From Antitrichia curtipendula (taxonomy: Eukaryota; Streptophyta; Bryopsida; Hypnales; Leucodontaceae): 64,000 nt of DNA. Made by a program: the position numbers and the translations under genes. Under the pieces are notes generated by a model that was not told the origin of the DNA, searched no databases, and saw only the letters and a list, made by a program, of their open reading frames with translations. Numbering within the stretch: position 1 is the stretch's first letter; each line of letters opens with the position of its first letter. Positions 1 to 13,799 of this stretch are shown piece after piece. The stretch is from assembly GCA_951230915.1 (NCBI GenBank), contig OX579638.1:5536696-5600695 (forward strand), written 5' to 3'.

Positions 1-1890
1 GCACAGGATCAGCAGCAGAGGGAGGAGGAGATGGAAGAGGCATCGGAACATTTCCACTCACTCCATTAGCACGATGACCTTTCTTAGGCTTATCTTCTGA
101 TTTCTCAATCCGAGGAGTCGGTGTAGACGTAAGCCGAGTAGACTTTAAGCTGACTCCGTCAATTTTTATATTCTTAGGTTTAGACTCCAAGAATTTCACA
201 GATGATAAGCCTTGATGACCCTCCTTTGTATGGTCGATGTGGCGATTTTCCCAAGGTCGAGCAGCCATCCATCGGTCCATCCAACTCCATCCCCAATGTG
301 ATTGATCGGGCTCACTGTCAATAAACAGCATGTTTCGCTTTGGAGTACTTCTTTTCAGCTGCCAAATATGAGTAGAATCCCCCAAGTCAGAAGTTGTTAC
401 ATTAGAAAGAAACTGTTCGAGCATGTAGTACTGACGACCTGAACGCACAGTAACATGTCCTAATCTTAACCATTGAAATTTTCGATTGGGAAACCTGGTC
501 ACATCGAACGACAAACCTGCTGCGAGAATGCGTACGCCATTGCCCTCTCTCGTTTCCTGGCTGCCTCTTCACGTATTTGCAATTTTTCCTTTGAGTCTTG
601 ACCTGTGGTCCAGGTTCCCTCCTGAGCAAAAGATCGAGTACAGCGTGCACAAAAAAATAATCAGGGCAATTGTCTTGATGATACCGACCACAAACGCTTC
701 AAAGTTTGTAAATGCTGCATCTGAAATAATTTTAAATGGGAGATTGCCCAAGCATATCTTAAGAATTGATCGATCATTAGGATTAAAATTAGGTGGATGG
801 CACTGGGCGTACTGAAGACTTTGGTCGAGAAAGAGCCAGACGTCTCTGCAAGATTTGTTGCTGTACGGCTTGTCCTTCCTCTGACATCCTCACTCGACGA
901 GCACGAACACGCGCTTGCACACGAACAAGAGCTTCCATGGCCCTCAACGTTGTTGCAGCCTGCCTTCGCACGGTATGCCCTCGCACCAAGGCCTGGAGTC
1001 GGACAAGCCCTTTCAAAGCCTTCAAGGCACATATTCTTGACATTGATTAGAAATCAGTAGGCCAACACGCCTTGGGTGCACATAGCAGCCTTTAGGGCTA
1101 CATCCGGCACATCCTAACAATGAAGAATTAGTTCAATTATGCAATTATGGAATCGAACATGTTTGTGGGATTTTGAGGCATAAATTCAACTTAATTCTAT
1201 GTTAAGTGACCAATTAACTCCATCAGGTCGATACAAAACAAAGCCCCTACTATATGACACCCTTACAAATACCGAAATATTACCAAGTGATTACGAAAAG
1301 CTCGCTGTATTTGAATGGCTGCGTGCTCCTCCCGAAGTGCTTTATCCACCTTTCTTACCCGCACCTCTTCAGCACCGACAGATGGCAAAGCTTCCTGCCT
1401 CGAATGTTCATTGGCTTTGGTATTCTCTGACTCAGCAACCGCCTCATCCCTCGAAAGACCATTGTTGCGTTCCTGCTCAATTTCTTGATGCATCAGCCCC
1501 GCAACAGATGGTAGAGGAAGAGGCGTTGGTACAGCCTTAGAATGGTCCAAATTTGTTCCGCGACCGACCTTCGAGGGCTTTCTTTTCTGTACACGGACAA
1601 CACATACATGTCAACCAAGCCAGCACCTGCATACTCGCAATGTCAACACTCGTACAAGACATGTTAAGAGTGATCGAGGTTGAGATTTGACTGCCCTCAG
1701 TACTAATAAAATGGTATGCTCAATATGTTTAGGCCTCCGACTGTCAGTAGGCAGAGGCATCAAAAAATTCGAACATTCCGTATAAGGGGACTCGGCAAAT
1801 TACCATCTCATCTTTGTCATCACTTCTGTCCTTCGACGGAGACCTGAATACATTCTTGACTGCCTTCAACCACTTGCCTGACTTGCCCAT
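1..1890 (-). CDS. IQ67-domain (IQD) calmodulin-binding protein, 3' end outside window
   Basis: IQD proteins are plant calmodulin-binding scaffolds, usually on microtubules, plasma membrane or in the nucleus. Exons read on the minus strand: 1890-1804 (starts [20 protein letters not shown], the usual basic N-terminus), 1586-1267 (or to 1284), 1035-813, 621-517 and 358-1, all with GT-AG borders. The IQ motif [13 protein letters not shown] ends exon 2. Exon 3 holds the IQD67 core ([18 protein letters not shown], then [14 protein letters not shown]). Exon 4 carries [13 protein letters not shown]. Exon 5 carries the C-terminal hallmark [19 protein letters not shown], followed by a Ser/Pro/Lys-rich tail that runs off the left edge. 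At least 364 residues are present. The exon 2/3 junction is irregular: the expected phase-0 donor after FRNHL (1283) does not keep frame with the only nearby acceptor (1036), while a GTAAGG donor at 1266 does, adding about five residues. Family certain; subclade not assigned. Confidence 0.93.
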
Positions 1891-4800
1891 TGCTCCTGTG
1901 CTTGCAGCCAAATTCTACCACTTGAGAAAGCACCTCCCGAAGCTGTTCACATTGATCTGCGCACCGACATAAAAAATGAATGAAGCATCGAAATAGCATA
2001 AATCTTTACAATTACGTCACAATTAACGAAAATGAAACTTCACTATTCATTTATACAGTGAAGAGTACTTTACCAACTTCCAAGGAGTCTAATATAAGTT
2101 GGCTCACTACTCTCACACCGCAAAGATTTTCACTTTCACATTCACTAAACGGTGATGACATTTTCAGAGTTTTACAGGCTATCACGGGATCATGCTAGAA
2201 GTTGCCAATGCGTGACTTTGGTAAAGTAATGCTTGCGTCAGAGGACTTCAATGTGCTGTGCAGAGAAATAAGCGCCATAGGTTGCGAAATATCGCTCTCT
2301 AGACTAAAATTTTTGAAACAACTTGAAAACTGCATTGAGGATAGACTGGTTCCAAATGCAAATAAACCAAAATCACGACGACCTAAAGCCAACTGAGGTT
2401 CCGACAACAGACAGTGACTGCCTGAAGAGTTCCTGACCCACAAGGAGAAGAGAACATTGATTCGACATTGCAGCTTACCCGCTCTAGTGCACGCATATGC
2501 TCTTCTCTCTTATCACCCACTCAACCGACCGTACAATTTACTAGAATAATTGAAGCCACGACCATACTCTCACTAGACATCAGTCTCGGGTTCATCAGAT
2601 GCCTTCGCACCAATCATCCCTTCCTGTCTAAAGCAAGGGAATCGACGAGAGTATCTACACATACTAAAAAGAGTTCACAATCTGGAGTAGACGTCCGCTA
2701 AGTGCCAGTCGAAACTAATGCTTGCAGAGCAGCATTATCTAGAGACCACGGCAGGCTAAGACATGCACATCTACTAGGACTTCGCACTGCTGCGCGCAAC
2801 ATTACGAAATGAGAGACATTGAATGTCAAAGAAATTATTTAAAATCCTGCACATATTGAATTAAAAAATTTTAATACAAAATATGAATTATAGTCAAAGA
2901 GTGTGATTTAACAAATTCCAACCTAATATTGTCCGTATCTTAAAAAGACTTAAAATATATGCGATAACAGGAAAACTCAACCACACAAAGTTGGTAAAGT
3001 CTATAAAAGATTGATTTGATACACTTGATTTGACTTGTTCCAACCGGAACCAAACTATGATAAGAGGTACATGAAGCGACCCAGCTCTAAAAGCATTCTC
3101 CAACAGAAACGTGAATATTGCTTTCTTCAATTTACCAATTGTAATCCTCAATGTATCAAAGTGAGCATATCACGATTTTAGAACCCTGTGTGATTCCAAC
3201 TTCAAAATAACTAATTCCACGAAGGTTAAAAAAATACGAAACGACTTGGGTTAAATGCCAATTTCTCTGCCAATTCAAATAATGTCTGATTTTATCCATG
3301 CCTTGGCTACAAAGAGGATTCTGATCACCTGGATGAGAATTGCAAGCGTGCTACACGAGAAGAAGAGCTGATAAACGGCGAAGCGGTAGAAGCGACTATC
3401 CCTTTCTCTTGTCTGCAAAAAAGATCATCAAATAGCATTCAAGGAGAGATTAATGCCATTTCCAGTCATTTTCCCAACTGCAATTACGTCTCTCATCCAA
3501 GGCAGTGAGTAGCCCCTTGGGGTAACTTGGAGCAATGGTTGGGAATCTTAGTCAGTCAATCAACTGCGATATAATACAGACTAAGCATTTGCTGATTGAA
3601 ACTGGCTCTACTCCTTTCTTCGCTACATGTTGAGGCGGGCACCCAGGATGAACAACACACGGAAACGAGAGGCTCTGCATAAGAGCGGATAGAAATTTCA
3701 AGGACATCCGTATCAATAACATCTTCAAACTATCATGAAACTTGGGTCGAATACAGGCCGCAATCAGTAGGTTCGCAAACCAATTAGAACCTTCAACCGA
3801 GCAGCTCCTTTGCTTACGGATAGTCATACGAATGTCCTGTTACTCATATCAGGCACAAGCGTACCCCGCAACTGGCGAAAGAGTTTCATAATCAGACTAG
3901 TAATGACACTTATTTTTCTAAGGAGTTAAAAAAGTTCATGCAGTACGATGGTAATCTTGCTGAGAAGCTGAAATCGAAACAGAAACTGAAAGGTGTTCTT
4001 CGGTCTGGCCTATTCCAGAATTCGCTCACAAGGTTCGCCGGGACTGCTGCTAGTTGTCCTCCTAATGCAGGTCGTACAAGGTACTGTCCTGTCACCACGG
4101 GGATGCTCTGCTAACACCTGTCCCTTGCACTTCCGGCGATCCTCCCAGGTCGCTTCAGTAGGATGTCCACTCATCATGAACGAATGACATGCATCCCAGC
4201 TAATATAATTATATGTTTAGTCAGCGAACTTTAACCGACCATTCGCACTTCCCTAATGCCAGAATTGTACACCACGTTTACGAAAATCCGCTCTAAACAA
4301 AAAGGATTAAACTAACCAGATATAGCGCAAGTAAGCCCCTTAAATGGCGCAATCGTAAGTACGTGCCAGAATCACGGGTACGACATGCATGCACACACAG
4401 CTAGGTTTCAAACATGAAAACATTCGCAGGATAGCGCATGTAACCAGAGTACCAGAGACGCCAGCACATCGTGAAATCCAAGAGCGCTACAAGATAGTAG
4501 GTAATCGAAGCCTCCTTTGCAACAGAAACAATCGAATCAGGAGCATACCAGTCAGTTCAAAAAGCCCAGCTCACGCTCTGCAGCTGCATTTGGCGCCAAT
4601 CTAATTGCCAAACTCCGAAAACCCTGAACAATGAATTCACAGAAGATTAATCATCAGAGGAGCACAACCAATGAGAGCCAAACTCCTGTCGCTCCACACT
4701 AACAGAACGCTTCAAGGGCTCGGGAGCCATCAACAAACAAGATCACAAGCCACACCTACCTTTGACGGGTCAACGATCGATCTCTTCTTCAACATACATA

Positions 4801-5640
4801 GCCTCCGACGTCAACCTCATCGACGGAATTAACAAGAAAATATTAAGCAAACACTTCCAACCGTCGCTCCTGCCATTTGATAGTACTACTACACGTACAG
4901 AAGGAAATGCTTCTAGTCAAGCTTCTAAGATGATACTAAGTCCAAGAAACCAAACGCGGAAGCTTCACAATCAAACTAACACCGCAGTAACTAATAATGC
5001 CGTAACACCAAGCTCTTCAGAAAACTTGTCTTCACACTCCACACTACCAAGCTCACCCTACTTGTCTTCAAACGATCTCCAAGAAAGCAAAGGCAGGCGC
5101 CAGCGTCTTGGATCAAGCGCACAAAAGAATGAGCATCCGAAAGAATGAGAGATACAAGGAACGAATTCATCACCGACACAAGGGATAAAGTGTAGAGACC
5201 TTTCAACGGGCGGAGAGGTGCGGCATTGACTGCAAAAACTCCGAAAACTCGCGCTGCACGAAAACCGAGCGTGAAACCACGTTGAGAGAGCACCAAATTT
5301 AGAACGGAGAAGTGCGCTAGAGAGCTCGCGGATCGGCCTTGCAATGCTTGTGCCTCCGCCAACACCGCCGCAATCCTTGATCCCACGCCAAACGGCGCTC
5401 CCAGTCGATTCCGCGCTGAAGGTGACCTTCTCCTAGCTCTCATCACATAAGTTGCAGCATCCCCCCCTCTTGCAGCAACAGAGCAAGCTACAGACACTGC
5501 CATCTACCGACCATCCTTTCTATCGACCTACCTAGCACTACTACCTGCCTGTCACGGTTACCTACCTACCTAAACTTATAGTACTGAGCCTGAACGGGCT
5601 ACCTACTAACACAACTTACTTACGGCATGTCTTGTCTTGA
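1891..5640 (-). other. upstream or 5'-leader region of the IQD gene
   Basis: This 3.7-kb stretch is less AT-rich than the DNA beyond 5640 and contains no recognised protein. IQD genes often have long 5' leaders with introns, so part may be transcribed non-coding exon (inference). The 4990-5503 part is GC-rich and keeps a minus-strand reading frame open for 170 codons (starts MAVSVACSVAARGG) without similarity I recognise. A plus-strand frame of 128 codons overlaps it at 4762-5148. A possible minus-strand TATA (TATAAGT, near 5572-5578) lies about 70 bp upstream of the longer frame. A short piece of repeat family Y (3160-3290) is also present. Confidence 0.4.
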
Positions 5641-8177
5641 TTTGAATTTACAGTTTATTGAGCTGTAAATTACCCGGAAAGAACGGACCTATGACCGCAG
5701 CAATGAACTTCACCCTCTGTATGTTCACATTTGTGACAATTTATTCTTGAAAATATTTTATTCTATTTGTTTTAGTAGTATGTTATAAGAAGTGGATACA
5801 TTATGATTACTAACTTTTTCTTAAAATTTTCTTAAGTGACTATATGGGATTGTGGAAAAAAAATGAAATGGCATTTCTAAATCAAAAGTTGCAACCTTTC
5901 TAGAATTTAGCTATGATTAGTATGTATACATCTATACATGTTTCTGGCTGGCTAGTACAGCCACTTTTCAGTGCATTGCATTGTGACAAACTGTGTCACA
6001 ATGCACTGAAACACATACCCTCATCCCCTTTGTATTTAAATTAATAAAAAAATTTATACCCTCCCCCCTCCTTTTTATTTAAATTAATAAATTTATTTTA
6101 AACTAAATTAAAATTAAACAAAATTCAAGAACCCCCTCCCTGCTTTGTAGTTTCCAGGTGGGGGTGGGGTGACAATTGATATGGGACATATCGTGTATTT
6201 CGTATTTTGTATTTTAACCATATCTTATGTCCCATATAGTATATTGAAGTTGTATCTTGTATCCATATCCATTCCGTATTCAGTATTGTATTTTGGATTC
6301 ATATTTGGACGGCTTGGATTGAATCTCACAAAGATCAAGGGCTTGTGATTTTTTGAGAAATCAATGGCATCTTGGAGGGGAAACATTTTTCTGTTTTTTT
6401 AAATCAACGGTCTGTGATTTTTTTGAGAAAGGGGGGAAGAACTAATGCACTGAAAAGAGGTGACAAACTCTTTTCAGTGCATTGTATGTATACATCTATA
6501 ATCATCATCTAGGCCACTAAAAGAGCAATTAACATTGCTAATTTATTCATAATAATTTTCTTAAGCCTTTCACGATTCTTACGTTTTTCTCTACGCAATG
6601 ATTTAAAGCAAAAACAATGTGATTGAAGTGGAGTGGCTATGGTGCATACAATACACCAGATCATAAATGATGCCATAGCTATACGTAAGGTCTCGTAAAA
6701 GTGCATGGTAAGTGGCAATGCACGGTAAATGCCATATGTCCAATATCTTCTCTAAAGTCATTGAAAAAAAATAGATTTTTATGTGAAAATACTTGAGTAC
6801 TATGACTTTTTTATATAAAAAATGAAAAAAAAATTATATCAAATACAAAGTTAGCTTAAAAGAACCATGTGGATGTATATGATAGTATAGAATATAATGG
6901 AATAAAGATGTTTTATCATTTCATTCTATAATTAAAAAATCAAGATATTGTGGTTATAGTTCAATAGTTCAAATTGAAATCAAACATCCAGTTTGGGGAA
7001 TTTTTTAGATTTTAAAGTTGGAATAGACAACGCACTTCAATATCTTCATTTCATTAGTTGGACTCAAATTCTAAAAAGATCATTTTTATGAATCAAATTC
7101 ACATCAAGAGCAAGGAGCTTGAAGTTGCCAAAATACATTACATAGTGATCAATGGATTAAGCACCTTCTTATGTAGAAAAGTCAACAATACTACAGAGAG
7201 AGGATTTCCAATACTACTTAGCTGCAAATGCGCTCAACCAAACTCTCAAAAAATTGGATGAAAAAATAATTTTTTTTGTCTACTAGAGATGCTAAATATC
7301 ATCCATAGGTCATTTTGGGGCCTCCAAGATGTTTCTGAATTAATCTCTATATAAGGGATTGTTTCATTATATAGAGCCTATTACAATGCAATCAATCTTC
7401 AAAAAAATTATTATGTAAGTAAATTGAATATTGTGCATGGAAAAAATAACATTGAAGAATAATTATATTCTAGAAGAAAATTAAATATTGATAGAGAAAT
7501 ACCAATTTTGTCTTACACTTACAGTAATTGTGAATTGCACATGAAAATTTGAAAATAATACAAAATGCAAAAAAATTAAATGCATCAAAAACTTGGTAAT
7601 TTTAATAATGATAATGATTTCAAAACAAATTTTTAATTCTTTTAAATGCACAATATGTGTAAATTTGGGAAGTCTTTAAAACATATTAGAGTACTAGTAA
7701 TAATAATTCTCAATACAACACTATTCAACACAAACAAAAATGTTTTGTTTCTTTTGTTTCTTTTGGAAAGGGAGGGGGGGGGGGGGGGGCAGCGAAAGTA
7801 AAACTAAAAGTCTAATTCAGTTGGAAGGAAAATTTGTTACTTGACAAATTTCACAAAGGTTTGGATAATCATGATCCCAATCTTGCCCTAAATAGAACTT
7901 CTAATTTTAAATAGTGGGAATGTGAAAAGTCTCTCCATGTTCTCAAAAACACCATGAAGACACCATAAAGAACTTTTCTTTAGACTAAGTTCATTGGAGT
8001 TTTACTCAAACCAAAAGAAATATTTAAGATATAATTGTACCTATGTGCAATTTCAACCAAGGAAACATGCATGTGAATGTTTCTATATGTATCTCCAAAG
8101 ATACATACTTGTATCCATAAAACATATTCGCACCTTTAGACCTACATATCCCTTGTGGATCCCAAATAGTTTATTCT
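5641..8177. other. AT-rich intergenic DNA with foldback repeats
   Basis: No gene is recognised here. The stretch contains two related hairpins (5966-6011, 6444-6483) inside a segment flanked by a 17-bp direct repeat (5920-5936 and 6484-6500), several poly-pyrimidine tracts near 6060-6170, and a run of 16 G at 7774-7789. A 69-codon minus frame at 6509-6718 has a hydrophobic start and a Lys/Arg-rich middle, but is most likely chance. Confidence 0.6.
5920..6500. repeat. hairpin-bearing segment with 17-bp direct-repeat flanks
   Basis: The direct repeat GTATGTATACATCTATA occurs at 5920-5936 and 6484-6500. Just inside each copy lies a hairpin: arms 5966-5986/5994-6011 (TTTCAGTGCATTG type) and 6444-6459/6468-6483 (AATGCACTGAAAAGAG). 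Both hairpins share the arm word TTTCAGTGCATTG and the loop word TGACAAACT. The arrangement suggests a small mobile element or a duplication of a foldback; 17 bp is long for a target-site duplication. Confidence 0.6.
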
Positions 8178-9118
8178 TTAATCCCTAAAGTCCTAAGTGT
8201 CCCTTTGGATATAGTTTGAAGGTTCAGGTAGGCTTTTGTAATCTCCATTCTTGACATAATTTTTTGAAACATTTCTTAAAGATATGAATACACTTTAGCT
8301 TTTTGAGGATGTAAGTTTTATTTTAATTATTGCCTAGGAGCAAAGTTATGCCACCTTAAGCTCAAAAAAAAGTTTGCTAGACAACACAAAATAAATTACA
8401 AAAATTCAAAATTTAATTTTCAAAATTAATTTCTCATGGAATATATTCATGCTTACATGGAAACTTTGATTCATTCCATGTTGGCTAGCAATGAGAAAGT
8501 TTTGGAAAGTCTTGTTTGAAGGCACTCATAGCATCTTCTTCAAAAAATAACTTATAGGGTTCATTTTTTAACTCAATTTTCACATTTTTTCAAAAAAATA
8601 AAGTTCCACATAGTTTTGTTTTCTTGTTGGAAAAATCTAACCATTAGGATTAGCATATTTTAAGTCCATCTTAGAACTATTTAACAATTTAGTTTTTCCT
8701 TCTATCTTGTACATAATACTTTTCTTGAGAATGAAAATCAATTGTGTGTTTTTTGTTTATTTTTTCCCAATTCTCAACTCAAATCTTTAAAATTAAAAAT
8801 TAAAAACTCTAAATCAATGTTGATTCAAAGCCCAAACCCTATTTGAGCAAGGTGCAAAATAAACTTGTTTCTACACTTTAAATGCAAATATCTTACAATC
8901 TATGAGGTCAAAGATTTTGAAATTACTTCTATACATTTTTATATTAGTCTAGTATAAGATTGATTGGTTAGATATGGAGAAAATTTTAAAATTTTAAAAT
9001 TTAATAAAAATTTAATAATTTTATTTATTTATTTATATATATATAGGCTTTTTGCAATAGAAAAGATAGTTTTGAATGACTTTTGATGAAAAAGGGACCT
9101 CGGGACTTTAGAGGTTGA
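8178..9118 (+). mobile_element. family X TIR element (copy X8, diverged)
   Basis: Left end TTAATCCCTAAAGTCC, right end GGACTTTAGAGGTTGA. Its interior is like copy X6 at 33445-34375: both share the stretches around AGGCAAGCTCC/AGGCTTTTG at the start and GGGACTTTAG at the end. Non-coding and decayed. Confidence 0.65.
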
Positions 9119-10078
9119 GTAACACCATCTACCTCGAGGTTTAGGAGATAGATAGAGGATGTTTTTTTGTTTTTTTAAATAATGAGAATGTGAGACGCAA
9201 CAAAATCAAAGTTTTCAAATCAATGAATCATTAGTGTTATGGATTCATAACTGTCTTTATAAGAAAAAAAGACTCTAGTTCTTTTCCTAGGGTTTGGCAT
9301 AGATCAAATAGGGATACATTAGTGGCAGTTTCTATTGAGTGGTGATTTTGAAAAATAATATAGAAATTGATTGCAATATATTTACCATTTTTGATTGAAT
9401 AAAATCACAAAAATTCACCCAATAGTTTTCAAAGTAAGACAATATCACTACATTTAGATAAATGTGTAAACAAATAATGTGTCATCTGTAATCTACATAT
9501 TTATAAATGAAAATAGCTTCACTACTTCAATCAAGATTGCAAGTTATATTGCATTGGAAAATTGAAAATAAAATCCATAGAATCAAAAGTTCATTTATTG
9601 GACTATGTCCTTTTAAAAGATTAATCCTTGAATCAAGCTGTTGTTTTAATGATACAAATGATTTTTTTATTCCTATTAGAATTTGATAAGTAAACTGAAG
9701 GATTTGGATATGCAAACAATTTTGTATTGTAGTTTAATATCACATGAAGTGTCAAAACTATTTCTTTCATCCTTACTAGTATTAATTTATTTTAATTTAT
9801 GAATTTATTTTAAAAAGCTAGACATGAATAATGTGCAAAGGCAACCACTCTTTTTTTCTTTGATAATCAAATGAATGGCATGTATTGACATAACTATTAA
9901 ACATACTTGTCAAATTTTCTACCAACATTGAATAGCTCTCATGTAATATATCAATGGAAGGAAAAAAGATACTCTGTCTACATGAATCAACGCATAGATA
10001 TTTTGAAGGAGTTTCAACTATTTATTCTAATAATTTAGAAAGATCTTACCATCTTTTGTTTGAGCACTTTGGAGTTAA

Positions 10079-10373
10079 TTAAGGTGGGACACTCGAAATG
10101 CACCACTGACCCACAAAACGCACCATCGTCACTCTAAGTACATCTTCAAAATCAATAAGTACCTAAGTATGTGGAAGAAACAATTTCAAAACCTCTACAT
10201 TGTAAAAAAAACTTTAATCCTTTGTAACTTTTGCACACGCTATCCAAATGCCGTGTTTTTTGGTGCGTACTAACCACTCCACTTGCCAACAAAAAAATAT
10301 CAAACTTTTAATTGTTCTTGTAATAGTAACTACACAACACAGTAGCCCAAAGTGGCAGTTTTGGGGGTGACCA
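10079..10373. mobile_element. family V MITE-like element (copy V1)
   Basis: Left end TAAGGTGGGACACTCGAAATG. Right end TTTTGGGGGTGACCACCTTA is its approximate inverted complement. Length 295 bp, no coding capacity. The TAAGGTGG terminus matches V2 and V3. Confidence 0.55.
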
Positions 10374-10960
10374 CCTTAAAAATCCAATTCTTTGTGATAA
10401 TAGTTATAGTCCCACCTTTCCATAATTTTTTTAAAAAAATGCATCATTTGCAAGGTCACACAACAATGACCGGACTGCGTCGTCAAAGGGTCCATAGAAT
10501 CCAAGAAATTTTGCTTTTGGTATTTGCATGGCAGCATCAAAGGAACTCAAGTTACTTTGCCCACATCGTGGGACTTGTAATCAATTGGGCCACCTTTTGT
10601 AGAAAGCAGTAGCCTATGATTAAGTTTCATTATTTTCTTTTTAGTCTGTTTTGGTTCCTGATCTCCTCAAAGTGATTGGCTGTTGAATTTTGTGATGCAA
10701 CTGAAATGATCACGGATCTTAAATGTCCAAAATGTCGGGTCCGAGATTACCATGAACTAAGTTACCGGGTGATGGTGGTGAGGTACCCAAACCAAATGGC
10801 GTGGTTGCAGGTTTGATATTTGGTGGCGACATGTTCTCGACCTTGTGTGAAATGAGCCTTGCCACCTGATAAAAAACTAACTTGACATGTGTTTCCTAAA
10901 CATGTTTGTTTCAAAAATAAATAAATAAATAAATGTCCAAAATTTAATGAAACAAACAAA

Positions 10961-11250
10961 TAAGGTGGGTACCTCCCAAAATGCCAATGTGCCTAGTTAC
11001 TATTATTAGATTGGTCAGATTTTCATATTTTTCTTGTCGCCAAGTGAAAGGAGGTTTCACCTCGCCCAAAACTGCGAAATTGGGATGCCATACGCAAAAG
11101 TTGTGAACATCTTTTTAGGTAGATGCAGCGAAACCATTTCTTCAACATATACACATGTTCACTTTGGAGATGTACACAGAGCGATGATTGGAACACCATG
11201 AGAATCCAAGGCAGATCGAGCAAGTTCCATGCTTACATTTGTTTGGTACA
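10961..11250. mobile_element. family V element (copy V2, right end decayed)
   Basis: Starts TAAGGTGGGTACCTCCCAAAA. The interior around CTAGTTACTATTATTAGA and AAGTGAAAGGAGGTT is shared with copy V3 at 55725-56001. The right terminus could not be located exactly. Confidence 0.55.
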
Positions 11251-13799
11251 TACAGTATGATGACCCCCAGTTGTCATTGCTTTTGTTGAATGTCAATTAT
11301 TTGAATCTTTTCAATTACTGTATATTTGTCCCTGCTCATAAAGTTTAAAAGCTTATAATTCTGTATAACTGATAATAATTTGGGAAGCTTAAAAATGGGA
11401 AAAATCTAAAACTATGAGTTCATGTAACTTGGTAAACTTATCAATTGATTTTTATAAACCTGTAAAAAGAGATAAAAATTTAGAAAAATACAAGTGTGCC
11501 CTATTCCATTGCCATGATCAAAATGAAAGTAAAAGTGTTTTTTATTTATTTATTTATTCATTCAAAAAGCAAAATTCAATATCTTTCATACCGTAGGTTC
11601 AAACGCCATGAAACAAAGCCTGTGCATCTCTTCTCGCAGAGAGCTTTCCAACGGTACCGAGAACGTGATTGGGGGACCCACGGTCCAGGGGATTTTACTA
11701 TAACAAACAACCTAACTTAAGGTATGGATGTCCAATTCATAGCCCCTTGTGACACATCAATTTTTATGTCATTTCAACCCTTGTCAAAGTCATACTATAA
11801 TGAATATTTTCCTTTTAGATCCAAAATAGAAATATTCAAATTTATTTTTGATAAAAACATTCTAATAATTTACAAAGGCATATCCAAAGGAAGAATATGG
11901 TTGAAAATATTTGTAACCTTATTTTAAAAGTTGATATGATTGTTTTTGGACCACATTTTCCATAAATACTACATTGTATTTTTTTGAAAGAAGCCTAATT
12001 CAAAAGAAAAACTTACAAAAAAGTGAAGGTGAATTCTTTTTTGTATAGATATGTATATGGTTCATAACATCATCAAGTTTCACTTTGAAACAACTAACAA
12101 CCATATAAATGTCAAAGTCTAAAAAAATAATAATAAATTACATTTTTTACTACATTATGGAGCAAATCCGTACCTTCAAACACCTTGAAATAATTAAAAT
12201 TTGATCAACATGAGAAATACAAAGACTAAGAGTTGTTTTTATTATTCCTAATTAAATTTAAAGTTACCAAAGCTTGTCAAAAATCAATAAATTTACTAAT
12301 AAATTTGTAAGGCTTTAGGAATTAATTTAAAACACGTTGTTATAATTTTCAAAAGAAACAATGGCCATGATTCTTTAATCTCTATACAAATTGTCAAGTA
12401 CTATAAAATCACTACTAATATAAATTCCAAGTCGATAGTTTCATACAAAAGATGATTAATTTGTGAATGTCTATGAGTTGAAGTTGGATATTCTAGAATC
12501 TTATAATTTTTCCAATACACTACAATAGGAGTTACATAGATTTGTCCTATAAGTATATGTGACACCAATTTACCAAAATTATATTACAATATTAGATTTT
12601 TAAAAATAAATAAAAATTGTATTGACACTAACTTTGTAGGTGATCTTAAATTTTTACCATCACTAATGGAAAAAAATTAATGTCATAGATGAGTTTGTTC
12701 ATAAAATCTCATAGCAAAAATCCTAATTTTGGATACTCAATAATACTTCCAACCTTCAAAATTGTTTGCAAACCAAAAATTAAACACATTTTTAAAATTT
12801 CTATTTGCAAAATAAATAAATAAATATTTTTAACTCTAAATTATTGTTCTAGAAATCAATGTTAAACAATGCAAGAAACCCTTAGTATTGTTTCTTGTTA
12901 CATTTTGTTTGCCTTTTGTGTTTTCCATCAACTTGGGAAGAAATAATTCAATGTAGGTAAAATTCGTAATGATGATGAACATGAACACTTTAAAATTAGT
13001 GAATATTATATTATTTCCTAATTTTAATTTGAGAGGGAATGCTGATTTTTTTAAACATATTACTTGTCATTTTAGGGGATAGAAGTACTATTGATTATCT
13101 AAGTATTCTAAAAAATTTGAATTTAAAATATAGATGGGATGGTCTTCAATTACGTTTGTAGCTATTGGAAAAAATCTCAAGAAAGTTAATTCTATTGTAT
13201 GCAAATGTTTGCAAATTAAGCTTTCATCTACATGCATTTTCAAATAATTATGGAAAATAACTCTTTGGTGATTCTTTCTATGCTTAACATTTTAAGATGT
13301 CAAACTACCTACATTTTAAAGATTTTGCACTTGGGGGGGTGAGGTGTACTTAGAAAACTATTCTATGCTTAGCCAAGTTTGTATTTTCTTATTGTCAAAA
13401 ATTTAATCAATTTGTCCTATTTTCATCTATTCTAGGATATTTTCATTGGTTCAACCCACCTTTCATTATTTACGTTTCTAAAACAAATGAAACCCTTTCA
13501 TTGCATATGACAACAATACAAGCTTCACTGCCCTTTTTTATCTAGTTTTGACTGCATAACCTCAATGGCGACCATTGTAGGGCTTATGATTGTTTTTCAT
13601 TTGGATGAAGAGAGGCATGTTCTTTTTCCATAACAAGGTATTGCTTCATCATTATGTTGTATTTCTTTCTAGATCCTTTTTGTTGCATGGTTGATCCAAC
13701 CATCCAACATTCCGGTAAATAATGTGACAACAGAGCCTTTGATTATGAGAAATAGCATCCCCAGTGCCACTTCCATTCCTTGGCATGTTATTTCTCATG

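Larger units (their letters stand above)
9119..13799. other. AT-rich intergenic DNA without recognised genes
   Basis: About 4.7 kb with many stop codons in all frames. It holds two family V copies (10079-10373 and from 10961), short TAAA-type microsatellites near 10918-10934 and 11541-11560, and a slightly GC-richer patch at 10400-10880 in which I could recognise no protein. Confidence 0.6.

Noticed and set aside
661..1032. 123-codon minus frame overlapping the IQD67 core
   Set aside because: It is the wrong frame; the adjoining frame encodes [18 protein letters not shown] and continues through the following exons.
486..1060. Plus-strand frames of 85 to 109 codons opposite the IQD exons
   Set aside because: They are antisense shadows of the minus-strand exons, which carry clear IQD67 motifs.
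4762..5148. 128-codon plus frame rich in Ser/Asn
   Set aside because: Low-complexity composition, no recognised domain, overlaps a longer minus frame in the presumed IQD leader.
7774..7789. Run of 16 G as a G-quadruplex regulator
   Set aside because: A simple homopolymer in AT-rich repeat DNA away from any gene; length may also be a sequencing artefact.
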